Assembly: GCA_021846395.1 (NCBI GenBank)
Contig: JAJZXB010000002.1
Location: 124,001-188,000 of the forward strand
Direction: 5' to 3'
Source of the DNA: Thermoplasmata archaeon
Lineage (GTDB): Archaea; Thermoplasmatota; Thermoplasmata; Thermoplasmatales; Thermoplasmataceae
Length of the DNA stretch: 64,000 nucleotides
The notes below the pieces were generated by a model. It was given only the letters and a program-made list of their open reading frames with translations, had not been told where the DNA came from and did no database searches. Position 1 is the first letter of the stretch. Each line of letters opens with the position of its first letter. Made by a program: the position numbers and the translations under genes. Positions 1 through 9,250 of the stretch are shown here, one piece after another.

Positions 1-652
1 ATAGAGTATCGTCTATTCTGCCGAGCTCAATTGAGGTCGTTGCATTCCCGACAAGAATGCCCTTTGAATTGGTTATGATTGATGCCCCGAGATAATAGCT
101 CCCATAATTTGCAGTTCCAGTATTTACTGGTATGCCGAAAAGGTCGCTGAGGTTCTTTATTTCTTCATCGCTTGATTCAGGTGAAACCAGCATTCCATTG
201 TCATTCAGCACCGCAACACTGCCCACTGTTTTTACACCCGCAATTGTGGACTTGACCACCTCAACACCCAGTGTGTCGCTTATTGCCTTTTCTGAAGATT
301 CGGTAAATGATGGATGTATTACAGCAGCCTTGTCATTTGTAATAATATTGTTACCTACAGCATTCAACCTGTCTTTTAAAAAAAGTATGTTACGGCCGTC
401 AACGTTCATATCTGAAAAGTCATCTGGACTTGACATGCCGGATACAACAATTCCCTTGGAATTAAAAGCGACCATTGTGCCAATTAGGCTGAAATTGTTA
501 ATAATAACACGAAATGTCCTTACTCCAAGAATATCCTTTATTATATTCTCTGACTCTTCATCAAGGTTCTTTGGAATTAAAGCGGTATTCCCATAAGCTT
601 TTATATATACACCTATGAAATCGCTGCTGAATATGGATAATTTTCTTATCAT
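1..652 (-). CDS. eif6: Translation initiation factor 6 (aIF6), C-terminus cut by window edge
   Basis: The minus strand reads 217 codons from ATG at 652 and runs off the left edge. aIF6 binds the large ribosomal subunit and blocks premature joining with the small subunit. The translation begins MIRKLSIFSSDFIGVYIKA and carries the repeated alpha/beta-propeller pattern of the family, for example the stretches TANYGSYYLGASIITNSKG and VVSGMSSPDD. The family is usually about 220-225 residues, so only a few residues are missing. It follows the L31e gene after 6 bases, and the order L39e-L31e-aIF6 is common in archaea, so co-transcription with the ribosomal genes is expected. Function rests on family recognition and on the conserved neighbourhood. 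Confidence 0.93.
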   Translation of the reverse strand, partial: MIRKLSIFSSDFIGVYIKAYGNTALIPKNLDEESENIIKDILGVRTFRVIINNFSLIGTMVAFNSKGIVVSGMSSPDDFSDMNVDGRNILFLKDRLNAVGNNIITNDKAAVIHPSFTESSEKAISDTLGVEVVKSTIAGVKTVGSVAVLNDNGMLVSPESSDEEIKNLSDLFGIPVNTGTANYGSYYLGASIITNSKGILVGNATTSIELGRIDDTL

Positions 653-658
653 AATGTT

Positions 659-931
659 TTACGGCAAAATAATTTCTGTAGTTCCATCTTCCAGTTTTAT
701 TATTTTTAAGCTTATTTTGGTGGGTATATGCTTTCTACCCTTTTTCCAGATATCTTCATTGACTTTATTATCAACCCATATTTTATCCCTATCTGATTTG
801 GTATATCTTGCCACCCGGTCCTTAATTATTTCAATGGCGGTATCTGCTCTTCTCGCCTTTGATGAAAGCCTTGCTGTTCTCAATGAAACAGTTATTAATT
901 CCTCATTTGTAAGATTTTGATCTTCTACCAT
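659..931 (-). CDS. rpl31e: 50S ribosomal protein L31e
   Basis: A 90-residue basic protein of normal L31e length. The family-typical core TKSDRDKIWVDNKVNEDIWK and the segment RRADTAIEIIKDRVARY are visible. L31e lies near the exit of the peptide tunnel in the large subunit. It sits between L39e (9 bases upstream) and aIF6 (6 bases downstream), all on the minus strand, so these genes form one translation operon. The ATG start gives a full-length protein with no extra N-terminal extension. Confidence 0.95.
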   Translation of the reverse strand: MVEDQNLTNEELITVSLRTARLSSKARRADTAIEIIKDRVARYTKSDRDKIWVDNKVNEDIWKKGRKHIPTKISLKIIKLEDGTTEIILP

Positions 932-940
932 ATAATCACC

Positions 941-1096
941 TTATAATTTTAAATTTGACCTTCTCCAGTTTTTCCTTTTTGGATTCTGCGTCATTTTCCT
1001 GTCTGTTCTGAGCATTACCCATCCTGGTACCCTTCTATTGGATTTTACGTGTTTCATCAATCTTAGTTTTTTGCCTAATGGCTTATTTTTACTCAT
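941..1096 (-). CDS. rpl39e: 50S ribosomal protein L39e
   Basis: A 51-residue, very basic protein starting [20 protein letters not shown], the normal size and sequence pattern of L39e, which lines the ribosomal exit tunnel. A longer reading frame exists upstream, but the ATG at 1096 is preceded by a GAGGAG ribosome-binding site 6 bases away and gives the standard length, so that start was chosen. The gene begins one base after the end of the PDCD5-family gene and continues into L31e. Confidence 0.95.
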   Translation of the reverse strand: MSKNKPLGKKLRLMKHVKSNRRVPGWVMLRTDRKMTQNPKRKNWRRSNLKL

Positions 1097-1097
1097 T

Positions 1098-1442
1098 TTA
1101 TCTCCTCTCAATTTTTGTTTCGTGTGGGTTTCCAATCAGCCTTGAAAGTATCCCTTTTAACTCAGCATCACTGATAATATGGTTTATTCTACCCATATTC
1201 GCCAGCTGTATGAGCTGATTCTCAACATTATCTACAAGCTCAGGCTTTACAAGTTTTAATGTGTTCAGCCTTTCTCTTGCATCATCCGCAAGTATTTGCC
1301 TTAATATTTGTTGCTTCCTTGCTTCTTCCTCCAGAGAACGTCTCCTGCTTTCATTTTCCATATCACGTTCCTGAGATGACCTTTCAAGCTCTTCGAATTT
1401 TTGTCTTCTTATACGTTCTATCTCGTCATCATCATTGGCCAT
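1098..1442 (-). CDS. DNA-binding protein of the PDCD5 (TFAR19) family
   Basis: A 114-residue, highly charged protein. Residues 5-55 form a long helix rich in Arg, Glu and Gln, followed by the conserved core around [11 protein letters not shown]-type sequence (here [20 protein letters not shown]) and the basic C-terminus with the GRI and LKGILSRL motifs of archaeal PDCD5 homologues. These small proteins bind DNA in vitro and are routinely found between the genes for S19e and L39e, exactly as here. The cellular role in archaea is not settled. Identification is from sequence pattern plus synteny. Confidence 0.92.
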   Translation of the reverse strand: MANDDDEIERIRRQKFEELERSSQERDMENESRRRSLEEEARKQQILRQILADDARERLNTLKLVKPELVDNVENQLIQLANMGRINHIISDAELKGILSRLIGNPHETKIERR

Positions 1443-1488
1443 TCATAACACCCGACATAACATATTGTATTTATATTCATAAATCTTA

Positions 1489-1938
1489 TTATAAATATTT
1501 CTCAAATGATTTATCCTTTTCGGAAAGTGATTTCATTGCTTCTCTTGATACCTTATCAAGAAGAGCCTGACCTGCTGGAGTTATTTCTCTGCCTATCTTA
1601 TTTTTTTTAAGATAACCAAGGGATTCAAGTGCATGAAACATTGACCTAATAATATATCTGCTGCTCTGAACAGGATGGTATCTCTTTGACCCTCTGTCCT
1701 GCCTGCTTCCATATTCCTGACTCATTCTTGCTATTCCAAGATTCCCATTTATATATATTTTTCTCAATATGGATGCCATTCGGGTATAATACCATCCTTC
1801 CTGTGTCCAGGATTTTTCTTTTCCTATACCGTCCTTCAAATATTTTGTCCATTCTGGTTCTTCAACCTTCATGGATTTTAATTCTAAAGCCAGATTGTGA
1901 ATTAATACATCAGCCGGAACTTCTTTTACATTTACCAT
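1489..1938 (-). CDS. rps19e: 30S ribosomal protein S19e
   Basis: A 149-residue protein of typical S19e length. The signature segments WYYTRMASILRKIYINGNLG and YGSRQDRGSKRYHPVQSS are present, followed by the winged-helix part IIRSMFHALESLGYLKK and ITPAGQALLDKV. S19e is needed for maturation of the small subunit. It is the first gene of the minus-strand set S19e-PDCD5-L39e-L31e-aIF6. The 46-base gap to the PDCD5 gene is AT-rich and could hold a second promoter. Confidence 0.95.
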   Translation of the reverse strand: MVNVKEVPADVLIHNLALELKSMKVEEPEWTKYLKDGIGKEKSWTQEGWYYTRMASILRKIYINGNLGIARMSQEYGSRQDRGSKRYHPVQSSRYIIRSMFHALESLGYLKKNKIGREITPAGQALLDKVSREAMKSLSEKDKSFEKYL

Positions 1939-1969
1939 TTTATCACGATATGGGTTTATTTATAAAGCA

Positions 1970-3559
1970 TTAATAATATTTTCGTATTTTGGGAATTTTT
2001 TTATTTAAAACAAAAATAAATAGTAAAATAATATTTACAGGGATATCAAAATAAATAAAATAATTTACAATATGATATATTGCAAATGAAATGATAATTC
2101 CTGCACCCAGAGATAGAGCAACAATTAAAACTGATATGACAAAAAGCATAAACATTGGATACCTCCCAAATGAATAATAATTAATGCTTGAAGAACCCTC
2201 GGGCAGTTTCATAATTAATCTTCTAATATTTATATAAATAATAATATAAAACAACAATACAATATTTATCCATTCAACTATATATACAACTCCTCTTGCA
2301 TTATTGAACAGAAACATTACAATCAGGAAAACTGTGATTAAAATTATGAAAATTGTCATGCCAAAAATTGTTTTGTAATTTGCTATGCGATTTCTTTTTA
2401 TTGGAAGTGAATCCAGAATTTCAATACCCTTTCCTTCTATTACTAGTAAAAAGATAGAATAGAATGTTGAAACTATTATGGTCAGGTATATCATCGATGA
2501 GAAGATGCTTATTGAAGTCCCACCAAGACCGTTTCCATTTAAGGCCAAAAAGAAGGGGAGAACAAATAAAATGGGCAGGAATATATATGTTAAATTCTGC
2601 ACCTTCCGGAATGTTGTTTTTATATCCTTTTTGAGAAAGGCAATATACGTCCTATCCAGTTTAATGCCTGTGGTTATCTTTTCTATAGAGCTGTTTTCCT
2701 CAGCCGCCATAAGAATATAATACAGTTTTCCGCGTATCCTGACATAAATTATGAATATCAGCAGGAAAAATAAAATGGAAAGCCCAATTTCAAGGGTTCT
2801 CACTGTAAAACTTGACAAATAATTCAAATATATTATGTATTCAAGATTTATTGGGAAAAGAAAATATTTTAACCCAAATGGAAGTGAGTTGAATAAATAT
2901 GTGAGAGATGCAAAATAGTCCGGGTTTTCAATGATTATATAAAAAAATCCAAGAAGCAAAAAGGTAAACAATATTCGTATAACATTTTTTACTGATGAAT
3001 GCCTTCTGGATGCTGCATAGTGATATATAAAAATGGTGCCAGAAATTATAAAGCTAAGGATCAGTGTCATAATGGAATATGCAATGCCAAGAAATATTGT
3101 CTGTAAATCACCTGTAAGAATAAAGAACATTGCTATTGAAGGAGCCATGACAAATATGTACGAAGAAGCATTATAAATAAACCATGAGATAAGAGGAACA
3201 TTTACATTTACATTCATTGGCAATGATTTCAATGGCCCCATCATATTATTTGCAAATATTGTATTCAAATAGTTTATTGAGTTATAAATTCCCATAAGAA
3301 AGAGGTAGGAAAAAAGCAAAATTCCAAATGATGCAATTGATAGCACATTTTTTTCTGCAAAATACATGGAATTTATAAGTATAGAGAATAGAATGAACGT
3401 AAAAGCATTCATAATATATGTTGAAATAATATTCCGGTAAAAATAGTCATTTTTATTGGTAATGTTCACGGTATTCTGAAATTTTGTTGTGTCCTTTACA
3501 GCAAGATAACGCTGTTCAATGATTAAAAGTCTGCTCATGAACAATGTATCATTTTTCAT
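1970..3559 (-). CDS. ABC transporter membrane subunit (exporter type)
   Basis: A 529-residue hydrophobic protein with about twelve predicted membrane-spanning stretches, beginning near residue 45 and ending close to the C-terminus (IPVNIILLFIFVLNKK). No ATP-binding motif is present. Its start overlaps the stop of the upstream ATPase gene by 4 bases (ATGA), so the two are translationally coupled and together form an ABC-2-like exporter. Substrate cannot be told from the sequence. The internal basic segment around residues 290-330 (DRTYIAFLKKDIKTTFRK) looks like the cytoplasmic coupling helix region between two halves. Confidence 0.8.
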   Translation of the reverse strand: MKNDTLFMSRLLIIEQRYLAVKDTTKFQNTVNITNKNDYFYRNIISTYIMNAFTFILFSILINSMYFAEKNVLSIASFGILLFSYLFLMGIYNSINYLNTIFANNMMGPLKSLPMNVNVNVPLISWFIYNASSYIFVMAPSIAMFFILTGDLQTIFLGIAYSIMTLILSFIISGTIFIYHYAASRRHSSVKNVIRILFTFLLLGFFYIIIENPDYFASLTYLFNSLPFGLKYFLFPINLEYIIYLNYLSSFTVRTLEIGLSILFFLLIFIIYVRIRGKLYYILMAAEENSSIEKITTGIKLDRTYIAFLKKDIKTTFRKVQNLTYIFLPILFVLPFFLALNGNGLGGTSISIFSSMIYLTIIVSTFYSIFLLVIEGKGIEILDSLPIKRNRIANYKTIFGMTIFIILITVFLIVMFLFNNARGVVYIVEWINIVLLFYIIIYINIRRLIMKLPEGSSSINYYSFGRYPMFMLFVISVLIVALSLGAGIIISFAIYHIVNYFIYFDIPVNIILLFIFVLNKKIPKIRKYY

Positions 3560-4329
3560 TCTATTGATTCCCTCAGTGAATTTAAAAGGTTGTCCAGATC
3601 CTCGTCTCCTGTCAATTTTAAAAATATCTCTTCCAGATCATTATTGCTGGATCCTGCTTCTTCCTTTAATTTTTCAAGGTTTCCAGTTCCGGCTATATCG
3701 CCATTGTAAAGAATTGATATTGTGTCGCATACGGTTTCGGCTATCTCCATTATGTGTGTTGAAAAGATAACGGTCTTCCCTTTTTTTGTAAGGTCTTTTA
3801 ACAATTCCCTTATTATTTTTGAAGATCTTGGGTCAAGGCCGTTCATTCCCTCATCCATTACTATTATGTCAGGATCGTGAATGAGGGAGCTTATTATAGC
3901 AATTTTCTGTTTTGTTCCAAAGGATAATGACCCAATAAATTCATTCATATATTTCTCCGTTTCAAGAGCTGCCGTAAATGCCCTTACTCGTTCATTTAAA
4001 ATGTCCGAATTTATATTGAATACGGAACCAATAAAGTTGAAAAATTCAATGGGTGTTAGGGATTCATATAATGATGGTGTTTCAGGTATATACCCGAGTA
4101 TGGCCTTTATTTTATCCTTATTTTCTGAAACATTCATATTATTTATGGCTATATTTCCTGAGGTCGGGGAAATAATGCCAGAAATGATCTTTAAAAGTGT
4201 TGTTTTACCAGAACCGTTGGGGCCAAGTATTCCGTAAATCTGGCCACCATCGATATTCAAGTTAATACCATTCAACGCGGTTGTATTTCCGTATTTTTTA
4301 TATAAATCGTGAATTTCTATAAAGCTCAA
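3556..4329 (-). CDS. ABC transporter ATP-binding subunit
   Basis: A 257-residue nucleotide-binding protein. Walker A is GPNGSGKT near residue 35, the signature region reads SLSFGTKQKIAI, Walker B is DIIVMDE followed by the D-loop NGLDPRSSK, and the switch histidine lies in FSTHIME. The domain order and length match ABC-2 exporter ATPases (CcmA type). It overlaps the downstream 12-TM permease gene by 4 bases, which names its partner. The pair probably moves a lipid, peptide or drug outward, but the substrate is not visible. Confidence 0.92.
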   Translation of the reverse strand: MSFIEIHDLYKKYGNTTALNGINLNIDGGQIYGILGPNGSGKTTLLKIISGIISPTSGNIAINNMNVSENKDKIKAILGYIPETPSLYESLTPIEFFNFIGSVFNINSDILNERVRAFTAALETEKYMNEFIGSLSFGTKQKIAIISSLIHDPDIIVMDEGMNGLDPRSSKIIRELLKDLTKKGKTVIFSTHIMEIAETVCDTISILYNGDIAGTGNLEKLKEEAGSSNNDLEEIFLKLTGDEDLDNLLNSLRESIE

Positions 4330-4362
4330 TGATGTAAGTAATTGAAAAGGTTATATATAATT

Positions 4363-5550
4363 TTATATAATTTCCAGCATTGAAATTTTATTTTCTCTGC
4401 GTAACGAGTACAAAATTATGAATCCGGCAATAATGGAAACAATTCCCGCATACATATAGGAATATGATGGTTTAATTTCATACAACACACCCATGATTAT
4501 ATTTGCAATGAAAAATCCAATTGACCTGGATGAGGATAATATTCCCATGCCCGAACCTATTCTTGATGGATGAACTATCCTTGAAATTATAGAGGGTTCA
4601 AATGTTTCAACCATGCCAAATGCAATTGCAACTACAGTAATGGAAAGATAAAATCCTGTTATACCAAGTGAATAAATAATGCTGAATGTAAATCCCAATG
4701 TACCAATACCAGACATTATATATCCAAATACCCCCAGTGATAGAGCTTCCCTTTTTATTGTGTATTTGCTTAATATAAACCCTGTCAATGAAGAAAATCC
4801 CAGAAAAATGCCATATGATGCCACACCGGATACAATTGCAATTGCACCGGGTATCGATGAGGATTGTGCAATGGTTATGATAGGAAAACCCATACTGTAT
4901 GACCCGAAACCAAATAATGATGTGCCAATAATTATTCCTTCGAAAAGATATTTGCTGTTTACATAATTTTTTTCCTTTTTTACAGGTTTTGAACGTTTTC
5001 TTTCATCTTTAACCGATGCTATAATTATTGTCGATATAATCAACGGAAATATTGAGAAAAAAAACAGGTATTTATAGGAAAAGTGAAGCAAAATAAGGGT
5101 TACAAGGATAATTATGGATATTAGGCCGCCGCCAACATCGAGGCCATGCAATATGCCAAAGGACGCTGTCCTCTGATTTTCTTCGACATTTTCCGCAAGG
5201 AGAGACCTTCTTGCAGGGGATCTTAAATTTCTCATCCACCAACCCGATGAAAAAAAGCCTATGGATATAAGAGGTATACTAAAAAATCCTGTGAATGATA
5301 GAAGAGGTATAAATGAATTGCCAATAACCGCGATTCTTTTGCTCCCGTATTTTTCGCTGAATCTGCCACCAATAAAAGAAAACAGTGCACCAAGCCCAAA
5401 TATAAATGCTTCAACTATTCCAAAAACATAAAAGTTAAGCTTCAGTACAAAAATGAGAAATATTGGCAATATTGCCATTGCTCCCTGATATCCCATATCC
5501 GCAAAGAAAGCGGAAAAACCGACAATATATGCTATTCTTGGTGCCTTCAT
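4363..5550 (-). CDS. Major facilitator superfamily transporter
   Basis: A 395-residue protein with twelve hydrophobic segments in two groups of six. The inter-helix 2/3 motif reads GGRFSEKYGSKRIAVIG, a good match to the MFS GxLaDrxGrkr pattern, and the second half carries a weaker copy. The family performs solute-proton exchange or symport across the cytoplasmic membrane. The central loop (KDERKRSKPVKKEK) is short and basic. It is on the same strand as the ABC genes but separated from them by 33 bases. Substrate is unknown. Confidence 0.85.
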   Translation of the reverse strand: MKAPRIAYIVGFSAFFADMGYQGAMAILPIFLIFVLKLNFYVFGIVEAFIFGLGALFSFIGGRFSEKYGSKRIAVIGNSFIPLLSFTGFFSIPLISIGFFSSGWWMRNLRSPARRSLLAENVEENQRTASFGILHGLDVGGGLISIIILVTLILLHFSYKYLFFFSIFPLIISTIIIASVKDERKRSKPVKKEKNYVNSKYLFEGIIIGTSLFGFGSYSMGFPIITIAQSSSIPGAIAIVSGVASYGIFLGFSSLTGFILSKYTIKREALSLGVFGYIMSGIGTLGFTFSIIYSLGITGFYLSITVVAIAFGMVETFEPSIISRIVHPSRIGSGMGILSSSRSIGFFIANIIMGVLYEIKPSYSYMYAGIVSIIAGFIILYSLRRENKISMLEII

Positions 5551-5585
5551 CTTTGCCTATTGATTACTTATTATTAGGATTTTCT

Positions 5586-6578
5586 CTACAGCAAGGATAT
5601 GTGAAATACAATATGGAATAGCTCTCCGGCAATAAATGTTAGCCCTGCGGCCCCAAGTGCTAGAAGAGCTGATCTTATTGCAGTTTTTAAAATTGGTGTG
5701 TTCAACGACAGCGCGACAATAGAATTTGAAAGGCCCTGTGCTATTCCAACAGCAATTATGGATATTACTATTGCCTCGTATTTTGGAAGAAAAATAAATG
5801 GCAGTATGGGTATGGCTGCGCCTATTATATAGGAAATGGCGGTATTCAGTGCAGAATTGGATGCTTCCTGGGAATATTTGCCAATAAGTTTGTTTACCTC
5901 CTTGCTTTTTGTAAATATGTTTTTTCTATTCAATATTGAGATTTTGTACTCGGATTCGGATTTCTGTGCAAGATAGGATCCGAGAGTCATGCTGAAGGTT
6001 CCACTGAGTCCTACAACAACACCGCTTAAGGCTATATCTATGTTGCTTGATATTATGGCTGTTAATCCTGCCAGTGTCGCAAGTATTTCAACAAGACCAT
6101 CACTCATTCCGTATAAAAAATCTCTACTTTTTTGGACTGTGTTTTTATTGGTTGATATTTTTTTTGCAAATATATCTTCATGGTCCATTTCTTGAGATAT
6201 GAGTTCATTGACTTTCTGTTTATAAGTATCCTCTTCCTTATATGAATCAAGATATTCCTTATATTTAATTATAGACCCGTATTCTCCATGTTCAAGCACA
6301 TTTATAATTAAACTCTTTCCTATAATATTGTATATTATTTTCATCAAAAAATATTTAAATTTGTGATAATGTATTTTATTTATATCTATATCTGCTGATT
6401 GTTTTAATTCATTGCCCCAGAAATTTGCATGTTCACTTTCGGTTTTTGCCAGGATTCTAAAATTTTTCTTCATCTGGTCATTCTGTGTTTTCCTGAATAA
6501 ATATGAGTAAAATACCATATCCGTAAGTTCATCCCTCAGAAATTTTATTTGACATTTCTGGTTATAATCGTATTTCAT
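5586..6578 (-). CDS. Ferritin-like domain fused to VIT1/CCC1 iron/manganese transporter
   Basis: A 330-residue protein with two parts. Residues about 5-150 are a ferritin/rubrerythrin-like helical domain with metal-ligand patterns ESEHANFW and QEMDHEDIF. Residues about 155-330 are a VIT1/CCC1 membrane module with the hallmark RDFLYGMSDGLVEILATLAG, GLSGTFSMTLGSYLAQKSE and three further membrane helices. Related fusions detoxify cytoplasmic iron by moving it across the membrane. A longer frame begins at 6626, but ATG at 6578 has a TATA-like TTTATATT about 25 bases upstream and removes a hydrophobic tail unlike the family, so it is preferred. An iron role fits an acidophile living in iron-rich water; that is inference. 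Confidence 0.83.
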   Translation of the reverse strand: MKYDYNQKCQIKFLRDELTDMVFYSYLFRKTQNDQMKKNFRILAKTESEHANFWGNELKQSADIDINKIHYHKFKYFLMKIIYNIIGKSLIINVLEHGEYGSIIKYKEYLDSYKEEDTYKQKVNELISQEMDHEDIFAKKISTNKNTVQKSRDFLYGMSDGLVEILATLAGLTAIISSNIDIALSGVVVGLSGTFSMTLGSYLAQKSESEYKISILNRKNIFTKSKEVNKLIGKYSQEASNSALNTAISYIIGAAIPILPFIFLPKYEAIVISIIAVGIAQGLSNSIVALSLNTPILKTAIRSALLALGAAGLTFIAGELFHIVFHISLL

Positions 6579-6747
6579 CCATAAATAATATTTTTGCAAT
6601 ATAAATAACTTTATTATATTAGGCATATCTAACCATTTTTCAAAATTTTTAACAAATATGCCGATTTATGAATCTAAAAAAGGAAATTTTGTTAAATGTC
6701 TTTAGAAATATCAAAAAACTATTTATTGGTAGATATATTATATAATC

Positions 6748-8100
6748 ATGGAAAAAACTAAATCTTTCAATAAGGTAAGCATTACAACTGAGCTACCCGG
6801 ACCAAAGGCGAAGGAAATAATACAGAGGGATGAAAAATTCCTTGCAAAATCAACAAAAACCTTGCCAGTGGTAGCTTCTCGAGGCTATGGGTGCTATGTT
6901 GAAGATGTGGATGGGAATACCTTTCTTGACTTTTCAAGTGGAATAAGCACAACCAACATCGGTTACTCCAACGATTATATTATATCAAAGGTTGAGGATC
7001 AACTGCACCGGATGTGGCATTTTGCCGGCACAGATTTTTATTATAGGGAACAGGTTGATGCCGCTGAAGCCCTTATAAATGTAATGCCTGGTTCAAAGGA
7101 TAAAAAGGTATTTTATACAAATAGTGGGGCTGAAAGCAATGAGGCTTCAATAAAATTTGCCAAAAGCTATACAAAGAGGCCACAGTTCATAGGTTTCATA
7201 GGAGGCTTTCATGGAAGGACCATGGGTGCACTGGGATTTACTGCATCAAAATCTGTCCATCATGAGGGATTTTTCCCCGAAATGCTGGGGGTGCACCATA
7301 TTCCATTCCCCGATCCATACAGGAATCCATTCAATATTGATGGGTATGAGAATCCAGATGACCTTACAAACGCAGTTCTTGATTATTTTGAGGAATACGT
7401 TCTTGATAAATATGTACCTGCAAACAGTATCGCAGGAATACTTACTGAACCCATACAGGGAGAGGGGGGATACATAGTACCACCCAAAAATTTCCATCAG
7501 AAATTAATGAAACTTGCCAATGATAATGGCATTTTGTATATGATGGACGAGGTTCAAACTGGGTTTGGAAGAACTGGAAATTTCTTTGCATCCGAATATT
7601 TTGGTGTTGATCCAGATATTATGTCTGTTGCCAAATCAATAGCTTCAGGTATACCAATGGGCGCTTCGGTAGTAAAATCAAAATATGAATTTGAAAAATC
7701 TGGCCTGCATTCAAATACTTTTGGCGGGAACATTCTGGCTTCAGTAGCAAGTATGGCAACCATTGAGGAAATAAAAAGACAGGATATGCTGAAAAATTCA
7801 AGGGAAACAGGATCCTATCTGAACAGGAGGCTGAAGGAGCTTATGGATAAATATGACAAAATTGGGGATGTTCGTGGACTTGGCTTAATGCAGGCAATTG
7901 ATTTTGTTACGGACAGAAGAACAAAAAAATACAATAAATCACTCAGGGACGCTGTGGCTGATAGGGCTTACCACAGAGGGTTGATACTTCTTGGTGCAGG
8001 TGAAAGTGCAATAAGATTTATACCTCCACTCATCATAAAACCAGAAGAAATAGATGATGCAATCAACATACTTGATAAATCAATAAAAGAATCATTATGA
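6748..8100 (+). CDS. Class III PLP-dependent aminotransferase (4-aminobutyrate/acetylornithine type)
   Basis: A 450-residue fold-type I aminotransferase. The phosphate-cup segment reads TNSGAESNEASIKFAKSY, the cofactor-pairing Asp lies in LYMMDEVQTGFGRTG, and the Schiff-base lysine is Lys296 in SVAKSIASGIPMG. The C-terminal half has GLGLMQAIDF and a final small domain. This subgroup uses omega-amino donors such as 4-aminobutyrate, ornithine or lysine; which one cannot be decided here. The ATG at 6748 lies 25-30 bases after a TATATTATATAA stretch, which suggests a nearly leaderless message. Its end overlaps the end of the opposing hjc gene by 6 bases. Confidence 0.9.
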   Translation: MEKTKSFNKVSITTELPGPKAKEIIQRDEKFLAKSTKTLPVVASRGYGCYVEDVDGNTFLDFSSGISTTNIGYSNDYIISKVEDQLHRMWHFAGTDFYYREQVDAAEALINVMPGSKDKKVFYTNSGAESNEASIKFAKSYTKRPQFIGFIGGFHGRTMGALGFTASKSVHHEGFFPEMLGVHHIPFPDPYRNPFNIDGYENPDDLTNAVLDYFEEYVLDKYVPANSIAGILTEPIQGEGGYIVPPKNFHQKLMKLANDNGILYMMDEVQTGFGRTGNFFASEYFGVDPDIMSVAKSIASGIPMGASVVKSKYEFEKSGLHSNTFGGNILASVASMATIEEIKRQDMLKNSRETGSYLNRRLKELMDKYDKIGDVRGLGLMQAIDFVTDRRTKKYNKSLRDAVADRAYHRGLILLGAGESAIRFIPPLIIKPEEIDDAINILDKSIKESL

Positions 8101-8610
8101 ATTGATATAATCAATCAAGCTGATAAGTGGAAGGCCATCCTCCCATTTCAAAATAAAATTGCCATTTTTTGTAGTTTCTTGTTTTGGCAATATACCATAT
8201 AGTCCCCTCATTTTACCGGCATAATCAATATTGCTTTTTATTGAAAAAAATCTCCATGCATCTCCTTTGAATCCCTTTAATCGATATGCATAGGTTATGA
8301 ATAGGCCTGAAGATATGCATTTATTATGCAATTTCAACGCCTGAATTTGCTTTACCCCTGATGATTCGCTAAAAGTTAATTGGTCCCTTTCAGATGATTT
8401 AACTTCGATAATCAGTGAATAATCGTCCCTCAGAGAAACAAGGTCCGCACCTAGAGATCCGGCTGCCCGTGCAACATAAAATGGCTTTTCCGTGATAGAA
8501 TACAGTATATCTTTTGATAGTGGGTCCAGATTCCGTGAAATCCTATCTATATAGGTTATATTACCGGATAAAATATTCAGCAGTTCACGCTCATAAATGC
8601 TTCCGTTCAT
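8095..8610 (-). CDS. hjc: Holliday junction resolvase, Hjc family
   Basis: A 171-residue protein. The nuclease core is seen as the N-terminal YERELLNIL glutamate, then RAAGSLGADLVSL with the catalytic aspartate, and IIEVKSSE with the Glu-x-Lys pair, which is the arrangement of archaeal Hjc and other PD-(D/E)xK enzymes. Hjc cuts four-way DNA junctions made in recombination. The protein is longer than the usual 130-140 residues because of an insertion near residues 25-42 and a longer C-terminus. It is 8 bases downstream of the thioesterase gene and probably co-transcribed. Confidence 0.87.
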   Translation of the reverse strand: MNGSIYERELLNILSGNITYIDRISRNLDPLSKDILYSITEKPFYVARAAGSLGADLVSLRDDYSLIIEVKSSERDQLTFSESSGVKQIQALKLHNKCISSGLFITYAYRLKGFKGDAWRFFSIKSNIDYAGKMRGLYGILPKQETTKNGNFILKWEDGLPLISLIDYINS

Positions 8611-8618
8611 TATATCGC

Positions 8619-9107
8619 CTAAAATAATACTGTTTCTTTCATATTTTTCAGTGCGTCAAGTCTGCTTTTGCTTCTGGTTTGGCCTTCACTGAACCTCTTT
8701 TCTTCCTCTGGCGTCTGCAATAGTAATCCTGGTATTTCTACAGCCCTTCCATTTTCATCTGTGGCCACGTATGTGAAATAAGCTCGGGTTGTTACTTTCT
8801 TGTCGCCTGTTTCAACATTTTCTGTTTGAACATCTATTTCCACTTCCATTGTTGACCGGGTGACATATGTTATAAAGGTGTGTATTGTTACAATGTACCC
8901 GAGATTTATTGGAGAGAGAAAAAAAAGATTATCAATGCTTCCAGTTACGACCTTTTTCCTTGCATGCTTGAAGGCCGTAATGCTTGCAATATTGTCCATC
9001 CATTCAACTAGCCTACCGCCATATAAAGCGCCAAAAATATTTGTATCTTCTGGCAAAACAAGTCTGTTAACTTCTGATTCAGAATTTTTTACAGTTTTAT
9101 TTTCCAT
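8619..9107 (-). CDS. Acyl-CoA thioesterase, hotdog fold
   Basis: A 162-residue protein with the hotdog-fold acyl-CoA hydrolase pattern: PEDTNIFGALYGGRLVEWMD at residues 18-37 with the catalytic-site Asp/Asn, the helix SITAFKHARK, and the strands TGSIDNLFFLSP and MEVEIDVQTEN. It resembles the YciA/BACH group, which hydrolyses acyl-CoA esters in the cytoplasm. Archaea with isoprenoid lipids still carry these enzymes and the physiological substrate is unclear. The gene is followed by hjc on the same strand. Confidence 0.88.
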   Translation of the reverse strand: MENKTVKNSESEVNRLVLPEDTNIFGALYGGRLVEWMDNIASITAFKHARKKVVTGSIDNLFFLSPINLGYIVTIHTFITYVTRSTMEVEIDVQTENVETGDKKVTTRAYFTYVATDENGRAVEIPGLLLQTPEEEKRFSEGQTRSKSRLDALKNMKETVLF

Positions 9108-9250
9108 GATTTGGGATAACCATTAAATTAATAATGTTATGCCCTGTACGTGCATAAATAAGATTATATTAAAAAATATTTAATCAAAAAATTATCCCAG
9201 ACATATTATAAAATTAAAAAAAATAATCTATTATTAAGGTATATACACAA

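Noticed and set aside
132-596. 154-codon plus-strand open frame
   Set aside because: It lies antisense to the aIF6 gene, whose minus-strand translation is clearly recognisable.
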